The notes: generated by a model not told the origin, from the letters alone. 64,000 nucleotides of DNA from Azonexus hydrophilus (GCF_001956855.1 NZ_MTHD01000004.1:310001-374000), one strand, 5' to 3'; shown: positions 55,023 to 64,000, counted from the first letter of the stretch. Made by a program: numbers and translations.

Positions 55023-57014
55023 ATGATCCCTGAACTTGGCCATTTCGCCCTCATCCTCTCCGCGCTGATCGCGCTGCTGCTTGGCACCCTGCCGCTGATC
55101 GGCGCCCATACCGGCCGGCAACCCTGGATTGCGCTCGCCCGCCCGGCGACCACCGCTTTCGCGCTACTCGTTACCGTCTCCTTCGTCTGCCTGACCTGGG
55201 CCTTCATCGCCAACGACTTCTCGGTGGTGTACGTTGCCCAGCACTCGAACACGCTGCTGCCCATCGAATACCGGATGGCGGCCGTATGGGGCGGCCATGA
55301 AGGTTCGCTGCTGCTGTGGATGCTGATGATGTCCTGGTGGGCGCTGGCTGTACGCATGTTTTCCGGACAACTGCCGGAAGTCATGCTGGCGCGCGTGCTC
55401 GGCACGCTGGGCCTGGTCTGTTTCGGTTTCCTGCTGTTCATCCTGTTCACCTCCAATCCTTTCGAACGCCTGCTGCCCGGCGTCGCCGAAGGGCGCGACC
55501 TGAACCCGCTGCTGCAGGACCCGGGACTGATCATCCACCCGCCGCTGCTCTACATGGGCTACGTCGGCTTCTCGGTGGCCTACGCCTTCGCCATCGCCGC
55601 GCTGCTGTCGGGCAAGCTTGACGCTGCCTGGGCGCGCTGGTCGCGGCCATGGACGACTGCAGCCTGGGTATTCCTGACGCTGGGCATCGCGATGGGCTCG
55701 TGGTGGGCCTACTACGAACTGGGCTGGGGCGGCTGGTGGTTCTGGGATCCAGTCGAGAATGCCTCGTTCATGCCCTGGCTGGTCGGCACGGCGCTGATCC
55801 ATTCGCTGGCGGCAACCGAAAAGCGCGGCAGCTTCAAAAACTGGACGGTGTTGCTGGCGATCTCGGCGTTCTCGCTGTCGCTGCTCGGTACCTTCCTCGT
55901 CCGCTCGGGCGTGCTGACCTCTGTCCATGCCTTCGCCACCGACCCGACGCGCGGCATCTTCATCCTGATCTTCCTCGTCGCCGTCATCGGCACCTCGCTT
56001 GCACTGTTCGCCTGGCGGGCGCCGTCGGTCGGCCTTGGTGGGCGTTTCGGCCTGGTTTCACGCGAATCGCTGCTGCTCACCAACAATGTACTGCTGGTGG
56101 TTTCCTGCGCCACCGTCCTGCTCGGTACGCTCTACCCGCTGCTCATCGACGCGCTGGGCGTCGGCAAGATCTCGGTCGGCCCGCCGTACTTCGACGCGGT
56201 CTTCGTGCCGGTGATGGTGCCGGTGCTCTTCCTGATGGGCATCGCCCCGTTCGCCCGCTGGAAGGAAGCATCTGTCAGCGAAATCATCCGCACCTTGCGC
56301 TGGGCATTCGTTACCGCCGCCATCGTCGCCATCGCACTGCCGCTGGTTTACGGTGAATGGAAGGCGTTGACCGCACTCGGCATCCTGCTGGCCGTGTGGA
56401 TCACGCTCGGCGCGCTGATCAACTTCATCCAGCGGGTCAACGCGACCCGCAACGGCCGCAGTTTCATCGCCACCGCCTTCGACCAGCCGGCCAGCTTCAC
56501 CGGCATGCACCTGGCACACATCGGCATCGCCGTCTTTGTCGTCGGCGTCACCATGGTCTCCAGCTACGAAGAGGAAAAGGACGTGAAGATGGCGCCGGGC
56601 GAGACCATCGAGGTCAGCGGCTACAGCTTCACCTTCAATGGCGTGAAGGCGGTACAGGGTCCGAACTACCAGGCTGCTCAGGGCGATTTCGATCTGTCGG
56701 TGAATGGCAAATTCGTCCGCAAGCTCGACCCCGAGAAGCGCAACTACTTCTCGTCGTCGATGCCGATGACCGAAGCTGCCATCGATGCCGGGTTCCTGCG
56801 CGACGTTTACGTCTCCCTCGGCGAACCGATCAACCCGGACCAGCCGGAAGGTGAATGGGCCGTCCGCGTCTATTACAAGCCGTTTGTCGACTGGATCTGG
56901 GGCGGTTGCGCGATCATGGCCCTGGGCGGCCTGATCGCCATGCTTGACCGGCGCTACCGCAACCGGCGCAAGCACGGCAAGGAAGAAGCCCTGGCTGGAG
57001 AACTCAAGGCATGA
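55023..57014 (+). CDS. ccmF: Cytochrome c haem lyase subunit CcmF
   Basis: The 663-residue integral protein has many spans and the WGGHEGSLLLWMLMM block near residue 90. The tryptophan-rich haem motif GWGGWWFWDPVENASFMPWL is near 238. HPPLLYMGYVGFSVAYAFAI near 173 supplies a haem-b His. It joins haem from CcmE to apocytochrome with CcmH. It overlaps ccmG by four bases. Confidence 0.97.
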   Translation: MIPELGHFALILSALIALLLGTLPLIGAHTGRQPWIALARPATTAFALLVTVSFVCLTWAFIANDFSVVYVAQHSNTLLPIEYRMAAVWGGHEGSLLLWMLMMSWWALAVRMFSGQLPEVMLARVLGTLGLVCFGFLLFILFTSNPFERLLPGVAEGRDLNPLLQDPGLIIHPPLLYMGYVGFSVAYAFAIAALLSGKLDAAWARWSRPWTTAAWVFLTLGIAMGSWWAYYELGWGGWWFWDPVENASFMPWLVGTALIHSLAATEKRGSFKNWTVLLAISAFSLSLLGTFLVRSGVLTSVHAFATDPTRGIFILIFLVAVIGTSLALFAWRAPSVGLGGRFGLVSRESLLLTNNVLLVVSCATVLLGTLYPLLIDALGVGKISVGPPYFDAVFVPVMVPVLFLMGIAPFARWKEASVSEIIRTLRWAFVTAAIVAIALPLVYGEWKALTALGILLAVWITLGALINFIQRVNATRNGRSFIATAFDQPASFTGMHLAHIGIAVFVVGVTMVSSYEEEKDVKMAPGETIEVSGYSFTFNGVKAVQGPNYQAAQGDFDLSVNGKFVRKLDPEKRNYFSSSMPMTEAAIDAGFLRDVYVSLGEPINPDQPEGEWAVRVYYKPFVDWIWGGCAIMALGGLIAMLDRRYRNRRKHGKEEALAGELKA

Positions 57015-57598
57015 ACCGTTATTACTGGATACTGGGCGCCTTCGCCGCCCTCGTTGTGCTGCTGGCCGTCGGCCTCAACCTGAACCCGCGTGAAGTACCT
57101 TCGCCACTGGTTGGCAAACCGGCCCCGGCCTTCAAGCTGGCCGTGCTCGGCAAGGCTGACACGACGATGGGCCCGGAAGACATGAAGGGCAAGGTCTGGC
57201 TGCTCAACGTCTGGGCCTCCTGGTGCGTTTCCTGCCGTCAGGAACACCCGGTGCTGGTTGATTTCTCGCGGCGCGGCAACGGCACCCCGGTCGTCGGCCT
57301 GAACTACAAGGAACTGCGCGGCGACGGCGCCATCGACATGCGCCGTGTTCCTGCCGAACAGGAAGTGCCGATGGCGCTTGAGCGAGCCCAAGGCTGGCTG
57401 AAGGAACACGGCGATCCCTACCTGCTGACGGTGATGGATATCGACGGCCGCGTCGGCATCGACTACGGCGTGTACGGCGTGCCGGAAACCTATGTCATCG
57501 ACAAGGCTGGCATCATCCGGATGAAACATACCGGTCCGGTCAGCCCGCAGATCCTGAACGACAAGATCCTGCCCCTGGTCGCGGAGCTGAACAAATGA
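57011..57598 (+). CDS. ccmG: Thiol-disulfide oxidoreductase CcmG/DsbE
   Basis: The 195-residue protein has an N-terminal membrane anchor (WILGAFAALVVLLAVGLNLN) and a thioredoxin domain with the active site WASWCVSCRQEHP near residue 72. GVYGVPETYVIDKAGI near 157 is the conserved cis-proline region. It keeps haem-binding cysteines of apocytochrome c reduced. It overlaps ccmF and ccmH. Confidence 0.96.
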   Translation: MNRYYWILGAFAALVVLLAVGLNLNPREVPSPLVGKPAPAFKLAVLGKADTTMGPEDMKGKVWLLNVWASWCVSCRQEHPVLVDFSRRGNGTPVVGLNYKELRGDGAIDMRRVPAEQEVPMALERAQGWLKEHGDPYLLTVMDIDGRVGIDYGVYGVPETYVIDKAGIIRMKHTGPVSPQILNDKILPLVAELNK

Positions 57599-58077
57599 TC
57601 CTCGCCCGCACCCTGATTTTTGCCCTCAGCCTGCTGTCGACCGCAGCATTTGCATCGGCAACCAATGAAGCCGCGCTGGCCGAAGATCCAGTCGCCGAAA
57701 GACGCCTGCAGGATCTGTCGCGCGAACTTCGCTGCCTGGTTTGCCAGAACGAGACCATCGCCGATTCGAACGCCGAACTGGCGGTTGATTTGCGTCGGGA
57801 GATCCGCGGCATGATTCGCGACGGTCGCTCGGACAGCGACATCCTCGAATTCATGGTCACCCGCTACGGTGATTTCGTCCTCTACCGGCCGCCGGTCAAG
57901 GGCATCACGCTGTTGCTCTGGGCTGGCCCGATCCTGCTGCTGTTCATCGGCATCTTCGCCATGCGTGGTTATCTCAAGCGACGCAGCGCCCAGGTTGCCG
58001 TCACCAACGCCAAGCCCCTGTCCGCCGAGGACACCCGCCGCGCCGACGCGCTGCTCAAGGAAATCGACGACAAATGA
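57595..58077 (+). CDS. ccmH: Cytochrome c maturation protein CcmH
   Basis: The 160-residue protein has a signal peptide (ARTLIFALSLLSTAAFA) and the redox motif LRCLVCQNETIADSNAELA near residue 42. A membrane span (LLWAGPILLLFIGIFAM) follows near 105. It is the short CcmH/CycL form with the TPR part encoded separately as ccmI. It overlaps both neighbours. Confidence 0.95.
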   Translation: MILARTLIFALSLLSTAAFASATNEAALAEDPVAERRLQDLSRELRCLVCQNETIADSNAELAVDLRREIRGMIRDGRSDSDILEFMVTRYGDFVLYRPPVKGITLLLWAGPILLLFIGIFAMRGYLKRRSAQVAVTNAKPLSAEDTRRADALLKEIDDK

Positions 58078-58910
58078 CCCAGTTTGCCATCTACGCCACC
58101 CTGATCATTGTCGCGGTTGCCGCAATGATTCTTCCCAGCCTGTGGTTCGCCCGCCGTCGTCAGCCCTCCGGAGCCGACCGCAAGGCCGCCAATCTGGCAA
58201 TTTTCCGCGACCAGCTGGCTGACCTTGAACGCGAGCGCAACGAAGGCAGTCTGGACGAAAGCGAATTCGAGCAAGCCCGCAACGAATTGCAACGCCGCCT
58301 GCTGGAAGAAGTCGAAGCCGGGGACGAAGCCGAGCCGGTGCCTGCCAGCACCAGCCGCCCCACCGCCGTTGCACTGCTGGTGCTGCTGCCGCTGGCCGCG
58401 CTGGCCGCCTACACCGTGCTTGGCAATCCGCGCGCTCTGGATCCGGTCAATACCGCACCGCAAAAGCAGATGACGGCCGCAGATATCGAAGGAATGGTCG
58501 CCAAGCTTGCCGCCCGCATGCAGCAGAACCCGGACGACATGAACGGCTGGCTGATGCTTGCCCGCTCCTACAAGATGCTCGGTCGCTATGCCGAATCCGT
58601 CGAAGCCTACGCCAAGGCCGAGCCGGTCATCGAGAAAGACCCCGAGTTGCTCGCCAGTTACGCCGAAACGCTGGCCATGGCCAGCGGCAAGGGCCTGAGC
58701 GGCAAAGCCAGGGAACTGATCGACAAGGCGCTGAAGCTCGATCCGCAGCATGGCCACACCCTTTTCCTGGCCGGCGCCGCCGCCATGGAAGCCGGTGACG
58801 CCAAGAACGGCATTGCCTACTGGGAAGCGTTGCTGCCGCAGGTGGAAGCGGGTTCCGAACTGGATCAGATGCTGCGCAACGGAATCGAGCAGATGAAACA
58901 GGGCAAGTGA
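58074..58910 (+). CDS. ccmI: Cytochrome c maturation TPR protein CcmI
   Basis: The 278-residue protein has an N-terminal membrane span (YATLIIVAVAAMILPSLWF), a charged coiled region and a second span (AVALLVLLPLAALAAYTVL) near residue 100. A periplasmic TPR region follows (GWLMLARSYKMLGRYAESVE). It recruits apocytochrome c for CcmF/H. It ends the ccm operon. Confidence 0.93.
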   Translation: MTQFAIYATLIIVAVAAMILPSLWFARRRQPSGADRKAANLAIFRDQLADLERERNEGSLDESEFEQARNELQRRLLEEVEAGDEAEPVPASTSRPTAVALLVLLPLAALAAYTVLGNPRALDPVNTAPQKQMTAADIEGMVAKLAARMQQNPDDMNGWLMLARSYKMLGRYAESVEAYAKAEPVIEKDPELLASYAETLAMASGKGLSGKARELIDKALKLDPQHGHTLFLAGAAAMEAGDAKNGIAYWEALLPQVEAGSELDQMLRNGIEQMKQGK

Positions 58911-58980
58911 TGTCCTCCGGTACGGGAAGGCGGTATGCTTGCAGCTATTACTTACCGCCTAACCATCTGGAGACCCTCGC

Positions 58981-59913
58981 ATGCCCCAGGAAAAATTCCG
59001 CCTCGTCACCCGCAGCGACTTCGACGGCCTCGTCTGTGCCGTTCTGCTGAACGAACTGGACCTGATCGACGACATCAAGTTCGTCCACCCGAAGGACATG
59101 CAGGACGGCAAGGTGGACATCACCAGCCGCGACATCACCACCAACCTGCCTTACGTCGCTGCAGCCCACCTCGCCTTTGACCATCACCTGTCGGAAACCA
59201 TCCGCAACACCGGCGAGCGCAAGAACCACATCATTCACCCGGAAGCCCCCTCGGCTGCCCGCGTGGTCTATGACTACTACGGCGGCAAGGCAGCCTTCCC
59301 GAACATCAGCGACGCGATGATGGAAGCCGTCGACAAGGCCGATGCCGCGCAGTTCTCGCGCGAGGAAATCCTCGAACCGGCCGACTGGGTACTGCTCAAC
59401 TACCTGATGGACGCACGCACCGGTCTCGGCCGCTTCCGTGAATTCCGCATCAGCAATTACACCCTGATGATGGACCTGATCAAGTACTGCCGGAATCACG
59501 GCATCGAAGACATCCTGTCGCTGCCGGATGTGCGCGAACGCGTCGACCTGTACTTCGAGCATTCGGCCAAGGCGCGCGAGCAGATCCTGCGCTGCGCCAC
59601 CGTCCACGGCAACCTGGTCGTCCTCGACCTGCGCGACGAGGAAACGATCTACGCAACCAACCGCTTCACCATCTACGCCCTGTTCCCGCAAACCAACATT
59701 TCCATCCACGTGATGTGGGGCGTGCAGAAGCAGAACACCGTTTTCGCCACCGGCAAATCGATCCTCGACCGCAGCAGCAAGACCAATGTCGGCGAACTGA
59801 TGCTGCAATACGGCGGCGGCGGCCACGAAGCCGCCGGCACCTGTCAGGTCGCCAACGACCAGGCCGGCGTTGCGCTGCAGGCACTGATCACCCGGATCAA
59901 CGCCGACGGCTGA
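58981..59913 (+). CDS. DHH-family phosphoesterase, exopolyphosphatase-like
   Basis: The 310-residue protein has the DHH family motifs: TRSDFDGLVCAVLLNE near residue 10, AFDHHLSET with the name-giving Asp-His-His near 62, and the C-terminal DHHA1 block YGGGGHEAAGTCQV near 280. The family cleaves phosphodiesters such as oligonucleotides or short-chain polyphosphate. The exact substrate is not readable. It is 70 bases downstream of ccmI and may have its own promoter. Confidence 0.88.
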   Translation: MPQEKFRLVTRSDFDGLVCAVLLNELDLIDDIKFVHPKDMQDGKVDITSRDITTNLPYVAAAHLAFDHHLSETIRNTGERKNHIIHPEAPSAARVVYDYYGGKAAFPNISDAMMEAVDKADAAQFSREEILEPADWVLLNYLMDARTGLGRFREFRISNYTLMMDLIKYCRNHGIEDILSLPDVRERVDLYFEHSAKAREQILRCATVHGNLVVLDLRDEETIYATNRFTIYALFPQTNISIHVMWGVQKQNTVFATGKSILDRSSKTNVGELMLQYGGGGHEAAGTCQVANDQAGVALQALITRINADG

Positions 59914-59916
59914 TCC

Positions 59917-60171
59917 TCAGCCGGCCGGTGCCACGAGCGGGGGTGGCGTCATCCCCTGCTCGATCATTTCGGTTTCCACCTTGATCCGCAGCACCAGCAG
60001 GCCCTGCAACGACTCACGCGCCTTGTCGTCCTGCCAGGCATCGTGATGGTCGCGCAGACAGGCCTCGACTTCATGGCGGTTGGCCAGATCGACACCACAG
60101 ATCAGCGCGTACTTGCGAATCTCGTGATCGAGGTCAGCAAGTTCCTGCGCGTAATGTTCAAAACCGCTCAT
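59917..60171 (-). CDS. Small uncharacterised protein downstream of pccA
   Basis: The 84-residue, mostly helical protein begins MSGFEHYAQELADLDHEI and ends in a proline-rich MTPPPLVAPAG. I know no family for it. It lies in the same direction as pccA but a strong terminator hairpin (60186-60215) intervenes, so it may be expressed only by readthrough. Its stop is four bases from the DHH gene stop (convergent). Composition supports a real gene. Confidence 0.65.
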   Translation of the reverse strand: MSGFEHYAQELADLDHEIRKYALICGVDLANRHEVEACLRDHHDAWQDDKARESLQGLLVLRIKVETEMIEQGMTPPPLVAPAG

Positions 60172-60185
60172 ATTCACTTTCCGAA

Positions 60186-60215
60186 AAAAAGGCCTGTTCG
60201 AAAACAGGCCTTTTT
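60186..60215. terminator. Bidirectional terminator downstream of pccA
   Basis: AAAAAGGCCTGTT and its exact complement pair over 13 bases around CGAA. T tracts follow in either direction; the likely use is ending the pccB-pccA transcript on the minus strand. Confidence 0.9.
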
Positions 60216-60239
60216 GACTGGTTGACCGCAGCAGCGAGT

Positions 60240-62252
60240 TTATTCGAACTCGATGATGATCTGGTCGACCGACAGGCTTTCGCCGACGGCAGCGGAGATC
60301 TTCTTGACCTTGCAATCCTGCTCGGCCTTGAGGATGTTCTCCATCTTCATCGCTTCGATGACCGCCAGCTTCTCGCCGGCCTTCACTTCCTGACCAACCT
60401 GTACCGCCACATCGCGCAGCAGGCCCGGCATCGGCGACAGCAGGAACTTCGACAGGTCGGGTGCCGGCTTCTCCGGCATCAGTGCCAGCAGTTCGGCAGC
60501 ACGGGCGCTCATGACCATGAAGTCGGCACGCGTTCCCCAGTGGAACAGCGAGTACTTGGTCTTGTGACGCTCGACCTGCAGCGTGAATTCCTGACCGTTG
60601 CAGGTACCGACGAACAGCGATTCGCCCAGCTTCCAGTCGGAAAGGATTTCGTACGTCTGACCGTTGTACTCGACATGGTAGCCACCCGGGATCGGCCGTG
60701 CCGTCACCGCGTGGTTTTCCTTCTCGGCACCGTTCAGGCGGACAACCATCCACTGGTCGCCGACAATACGCTCATGGCCCTGCAACTGGCCGCTGATCGA
60801 TGCCGAGCGGTCGGTGAAGGCGCGATAGACGTAGGCAGCAACAGACACCAGCAGGGCCGGATCGTCGTGCGGCACCATCGAGGCATCGAAACCGTTCGGG
60901 TAGTGCCTGGGGATGAAGCCGGTGTCGAAGATGCCCGAATGGAAGACCGGATGCTGCATCAGCGCAGCCTGGAACGGGATGTTCGAGGAAATGCCGCGGA
61001 TGACGAAGGCGTTCAGTGCGTCACGCATGCGGGCAATCGCCGCGTTGCGGTCCTTGCCGTGCACGATCAGCTTGGCAATCATCGAGTCGTAGAACATCGA
61101 GATTTCGCCACCGTCGTAAACACCGGTATCGACACGGGTCGTGCCCTGGGCGTCGCTGGTTTCAGCCGGCGGCAGGAACTTGACCAGACGACCGGTCGAC
61201 GGCAGGAAGCCGCGGAACGGGTCTTCGGCGTTGATCCGGCATTCCATCGACCAGCCGTTGATCTTGACGTCGGCCTGGGTCAGCGGCAGCTTCTCGCCGT
61301 AGGCGACGCGGATCATCTGCTCGACCAGATCGAGGCCGGTGATCAGTTCGGTGACCGGATGTTCGACCTGCAGACGGGTGTTCATTTCCAGGAAGTAGAA
61401 CTCCTTGGTTGCACCGGAGACGACGAACTCGACCGTACCGGCCGACTCGTAATTCACCGCACGAGCCAGGGCCACGGCCTGTTCGCCCATCGCCTTGCGC
61501 ATCTCGGCATCGACGAAGGGGCTCGGCGCCTCTTCGATGACCTTCTGGTGACGACGCTGGATCGAGCAGTCACGCTCGTTCAGGTAGACATAGTTGCCAT
61601 GGCTGTCGCCGAGCAGCTGGATTTCGATGTGACGCGGCTCGAGCACGTACTTTTCGATGAAGACCCGATCGTCGCCAAAGGAGTTGCGGGCTTCGTTGAC
61701 GCAGGACGAGAAGCCTTCATGTGCTTCGGCATCGTTGTAGGCAACGCGCAGACCCTTGCCGCCGCCACCGGCGGAAGCCTTGATCATCACCGGGTAGCCG
61801 ATGCTCTGGGCGATCTTGACGGCTTCGTCCGGGCCGGCGATGGCATCGTTGTAACCCGGAATGGTATTGACCTTGGCTTCGATGGCCAGCTTCTTCGATT
61901 CGATCTTGTCGCCCATCTTGGCGATGGAGTAGTGCTTCGGACCGATGAACTTGATGCCTTCTTCTTCCAGACGACGCGAGAATTCAGCATTCTCGGACAG
62001 GAAGCCGTAACCCGGGTGAACCGCCTCGGCGCCGGTCTGCTTGCAGGCGGCGATGATCTTGTCGGCAACCAGGTAGGACTCTTTCGAGGCCGCCGGACCA
62101 ATGCAGACGGCTTCGTCAGCGAGATCGACGAACAACGCATCCTTGTCGGCTTCGGAATAGACGGCGACGGTCTTGATGCCCATCTTGCGGGCGGTCTTGA
62201 TGACGCGGCAGGCAATCTCGCCACGGTTGGCAATCAGAATTTTCTTGAACAT
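60240..62252 (-). CDS. pccA: Propionyl-CoA carboxylase biotin-containing alpha subunit
   Basis: The 670-residue protein fuses biotin carboxylase (residues 1-450: [46 protein letters not shown]) with a linker domain. A C-terminal biotinyl domain follows, whose lysine is in VIEAMKMENILKAE near residue 636. It pairs with PccB 21 bases upstream to carboxylate propionyl-CoA to methylmalonyl-CoA. The related geranyl- or methylcrotonyl-CoA enzymes are alternatives, but the meaB neighbour favours propionyl-CoA. Confidence 0.93.
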   Translation of the reverse strand: MFKKILIANRGEIACRVIKTARKMGIKTVAVYSEADKDALFVDLADEAVCIGPAASKESYLVADKIIAACKQTGAEAVHPGYGFLSENAEFSRRLEEEGIKFIGPKHYSIAKMGDKIESKKLAIEAKVNTIPGYNDAIAGPDEAVKIAQSIGYPVMIKASAGGGGKGLRVAYNDAEAHEGFSSCVNEARNSFGDDRVFIEKYVLEPRHIEIQLLGDSHGNYVYLNERDCSIQRRHQKVIEEAPSPFVDAEMRKAMGEQAVALARAVNYESAGTVEFVVSGATKEFYFLEMNTRLQVEHPVTELITGLDLVEQMIRVAYGEKLPLTQADVKINGWSMECRINAEDPFRGFLPSTGRLVKFLPPAETSDAQGTTRVDTGVYDGGEISMFYDSMIAKLIVHGKDRNAAIARMRDALNAFVIRGISSNIPFQAALMQHPVFHSGIFDTGFIPRHYPNGFDASMVPHDDPALLVSVAAYVYRAFTDRSASISGQLQGHERIVGDQWMVVRLNGAEKENHAVTARPIPGGYHVEYNGQTYEILSDWKLGESLFVGTCNGQEFTLQVERHKTKYSLFHWGTRADFMVMSARAAELLALMPEKPAPDLSKFLLSPMPGLLRDVAVQVGQEVKAGEKLAVIEAMKMENILKAEQDCKVKKISAAVGESLSVDQIIIEFE

Positions 62253-62273
62253 GTTCCTTTTTCTCCCTGACGC

Positions 62274-63809
62274 TTACAGAGGAATGTTGCCGTGCTTGCG
62301 CCACGGGTTTTCGAGTTTCTTGTCACGCAGCATGGCCAGCGAGCGGGCAATCCGCTTGCGCGTGGCGTGCGGCATGATGACGTCGTCGATAAAGCCACGG
62401 GCGCCGGCGACGAACGGATTGGCGAACTTTTCCTTGTACTCGGCTTCGCGTTGGGCGAGCTTGGCTGGATCGTTCTTTTCTTCGCGGAAGATGATCTCGA
62501 CCGCACCCTTCGGGCCCATCACGGCGATTTCAGCGGACGGCCAGGCGAGATTCACGTCGCCGCGCAGGTGCTTCGACGACATCACGTCGTAGGCACCGCC
62601 GTAGGCCTTGCGGGTGATGATGGTGACCTTGGGTACGGTGCACTCGGCGTAGGCGTAGAGCAGCTTGGCACCGTGCTTGATGATGCCACCGTATTCCTGC
62701 GTGGTGCCCGGCATGAAGCCCGGGACGTCGACGAAGGTCACGACCGGGATGTTGAAGGCGTCGCAGAAACGGACGAAGCGGGCGGCCTTGATCGACGACT
62801 TGATGTCCAGGCAGCCGGCCAGCACCAGCGGCTGGTTGGCGACGATGCCGACCGGATGGCCGTCCATGCGGCCGAAACCGATGATGATGTTCTTGGCGTA
62901 ATCGGCCTGCAGTTCGAAGAAGTCATTGTCATCGACGACCTTGATGATCAATTCCTTCATGTCGTACGGCTTGTTCGCGTTGTCCGGCACCAAGGTGTCG
63001 AGCGAATAGTCGAAACGGTCGACCGGGTCGTTGGTCGGCGTGACCGGCGGCTTTTCCTTGTTGTTCGACGGCACGAAATTCATGAAGCGTCGCAGCATCG
63101 ACAGCGCTTCGACGTCGTTCTCGAAAGCCAGGTCGGCAACGCCGGACTTGGTCGTGTGCGTCACGGCGCCGCCCAGCTCTTCGGCGGTCACGTCTTCATG
63201 GGTAACGGTCTTGACGACTTCCGGACCGGTCACAAACATGTAGGAGGAGTCTTTCACCATGAAGATGAAATCGGTCATCGACGGCGAGTAGACCGCACCA
63301 CCGGCGCAGGGGCCCATGATCATCGAGATCTGCGGCACGACACCGGAAGCCATGACGTTACGCTGGAACACGTCGGCATAGCCGCCGAGGGAGGCAACAC
63401 CTTCCTGGATGCGGGCGCCGCCCGAATCGTTGAGGCCGATCACCGGCGCACCGACTTTCATCGCCTGGTCCATGACCTTGCAGATCTTCTCGGCATGGGT
63501 TTCCGACAGCGAGCCGCCGAAGACGGTGAAGTCCTGCGAGAAAACGAACACCAGACGGCCGTTGATCGTGCCATAGCCGATGACGACGCCATCACCCGGG
63601 GTCTTTTCGGCCTGATCCATGCCGAAATCGACACAACGGTGTTCCTTGAACATGTCCCATTCTTCGAAGGAACCCGGATCGAGCAGCAGTTCGATGCGCT
63701 CACGGGCGGTCAGCTTGCCCTTCTTGTGCTGGCTGTCGATGCGCTTCTGGCCACCGCCGAGGCGGGCCATTTCGCGCTTTTTTTCCAGCTGGCGGATGAT
63801 GTCATGCAT
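62274..63809 (-). CDS. pccB: Propionyl-CoA carboxylase beta subunit
   Basis: The 511-residue carboxyltransferase begins [20 protein letters not shown], the common N-terminus of PccB. It shows two crotonase-like halves: [20 protein letters not shown] near residue 123 and [20 protein letters not shown] near 355, each with the CoA and biotin oxyanion segments. A GGGAG site precedes the start. It belongs to the methylmalonyl-CoA pathway of propionate and odd-chain or branched amino acid use. Confidence 0.93.
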   Translation of the reverse strand: MHDIIRQLEKKREMARLGGGQKRIDSQHKKGKLTARERIELLLDPGSFEEWDMFKEHRCVDFGMDQAEKTPGDGVVIGYGTINGRLVFVFSQDFTVFGGSLSETHAEKICKVMDQAMKVGAPVIGLNDSGGARIQEGVASLGGYADVFQRNVMASGVVPQISMIMGPCAGGAVYSPSMTDFIFMVKDSSYMFVTGPEVVKTVTHEDVTAEELGGAVTHTTKSGVADLAFENDVEALSMLRRFMNFVPSNNKEKPPVTPTNDPVDRFDYSLDTLVPDNANKPYDMKELIIKVVDDNDFFELQADYAKNIIIGFGRMDGHPVGIVANQPLVLAGCLDIKSSIKAARFVRFCDAFNIPVVTFVDVPGFMPGTTQEYGGIIKHGAKLLYAYAECTVPKVTIITRKAYGGAYDVMSSKHLRGDVNLAWPSAEIAVMGPKGAVEIIFREEKNDPAKLAQREAEYKEKFANPFVAGARGFIDDVIMPHATRKRIARSLAMLRDKKLENPWRKHGNIPL

Positions 63810-63836
63810 AGAAAACTCCCTTTGTGGAACGGGTGA

Positions 63837-64000
63837 TTAGTGTTTCAAATAGTCGAGCAGGGCATACGCGGCGGCAGCCGGCGTCGTATGGCCCGCTTCG
63901 ACCGATCGGGTGTAGGCGGGCAGGTTTTCCTGCACACGCGGGTGATGACGGAAATGCTGGCGCAAGCCGGAATCGATCAATTGCCACATCCAGCTCAGCG
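63837..64000 (-). CDS. meaB: MeaB-like methylmalonyl-CoA mutase-associated GTPase (partial)
   Basis: Only the last ~53 residues are in the window. The translation includes SWMWQLIDSGLRQHFRHHP and ends AAAYALLDYLKH. The shape W-x-L-ID-x-L-x-x-x-F-R-x-x-P near the C-terminus is typical of MeaB/ArgK GTPases. Its place directly ahead of pccB fits the methylmalonyl-CoA pathway. Because only the tail is visible, the call rests on this short stretch plus context. Confidence 0.6.
   Translation of the reverse strand, partial: LSWMWQLIDSGLRQHFRHHPRVQENLPAYTRSVEAGHTTPAAAAYALLDYLKH

Larger units (their letters stand above)
2893..60230. repeat. Scattered 10-mer TGCGGTC(A/G)AC, at least 24 copies
   Basis: Exact copies of TGCGGTC(A/G)AC or its reverse complement start near 2893, 11481, 12098, 16077, 17152, 25655, 26098, 26908, 27669, 28779, 30071, 32918, 33731, 34668, 36174, 36618, 38623, 39512, 41152, 46571, 52802, 56366, 57636 and 60221. 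Eleven are on the plus strand and thirteen on the minus strand. They lie mostly inside genes, in more than one reading frame, so protein sequence does not explain them. The count was made by hand and may miss some. Confidence 0.75.

Noticed and set aside
60222-62270. 682-residue open frame antisense to pccA
   Set aside because: It is a shadow of the biotin carboxylase gene, with no motif.
1-64000. CRISPR arrays, tRNA or rRNA genes, transposases, phage genes
   Set aside because: I looked for regularly spaced direct repeats, tRNA-like cloverleaf ends and transposase motifs and saw none I could support.

Overview
This is a GC-rich chromosomal segment from a Gram-negative proteobacterium. It is most likely a betaproteobacterium of the Rhodocyclales (Dechloromonas/Azonexus-like). 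The evidence is gene content: an aroQ-accB-accC-prmA-DUF3426 block, mpl, System I cytochrome c maturation, ornithine-lipid genes, and a Ralstonia/Rhizobium-style uptake hydrogenase cluster. The assignment to order is inference. I saw no tRNA, rRNA, CRISPR array, transposase or phage gene.

Layout. 0-9 kb holds housekeeping genes: olsB/olsA (ornithine lipid), a PfkB-family kinase, prmA, accC/accB, aroQ, mpl and a Sco1-like protein. 9.1-11.4 kb is a MaeB-type malic enzyme. 11.5-17.5 kb is a nickel module: a nikKLMQO-like ECF transporter with an embedded outer-membrane protein gene, a NikR-type operator in front of it, nikR, and a soluble HoxJ/HupT-type H2-signalling kinase overlapping nikR. 17.5-21.6 kb carries an NsrR-like repressor with an operator-like palindrome, ccoG, an AAA+ ATPase, a STAS-like protein and speG. 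21.5-25 kb is a hybrid sensor kinase.

25-45.6 kb is one very long minus-strand hydrogenase region. It contains the structural genes hupS-hupL-hupC for an O2-tolerant membrane-bound [NiFe]-hydrogenase and a full accessory set (hupDFGHIJK, hypABFCDE, hypX). A second HupJ/HoxT-like gene lies between hypF and hypC. The NtrC-type regulator hoxA and the regulatory hydrogenase hoxB/hoxC follow. A sigma-54 promoter precedes hupS. With hoxJ 8 kb away, the whole H2-sensing relay (HoxBC to HoxJ to HoxA to sigma-54) is present, and NikR, the Ni transporter, HypA and HypB supply the metal. A ~480 bp imperfect palindrome splits hypD from hypE.

45.9-51 kb has a 1416-residue CBS-GAF-PAS-GGDEF-EAL-CZB protein, then oxyR. 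Divergent from oxyR is a di-haem cytochrome c peroxidase; the gap between them carries a near-perfect OxyR tetrad and an FNR-like box. 52.3-58.9 kb is the complete ccmABCDEFGHI operon. 59-64 kb holds a DHH phosphoesterase, a small unknown gene, and the propionyl-CoA carboxylase genes pccA/pccB followed upstream by the 3' end of a meaB-like gene.

The most unexpected non-gene signal is a 10-mer, TGCGGTC(A/G)AC, found at least 24 times in both orientations by hand count. Far fewer than one copy or about one would be expected by chance. It is concentrated in the hydrogenase region and may be an uptake-type or other genome-wide signal sequence.
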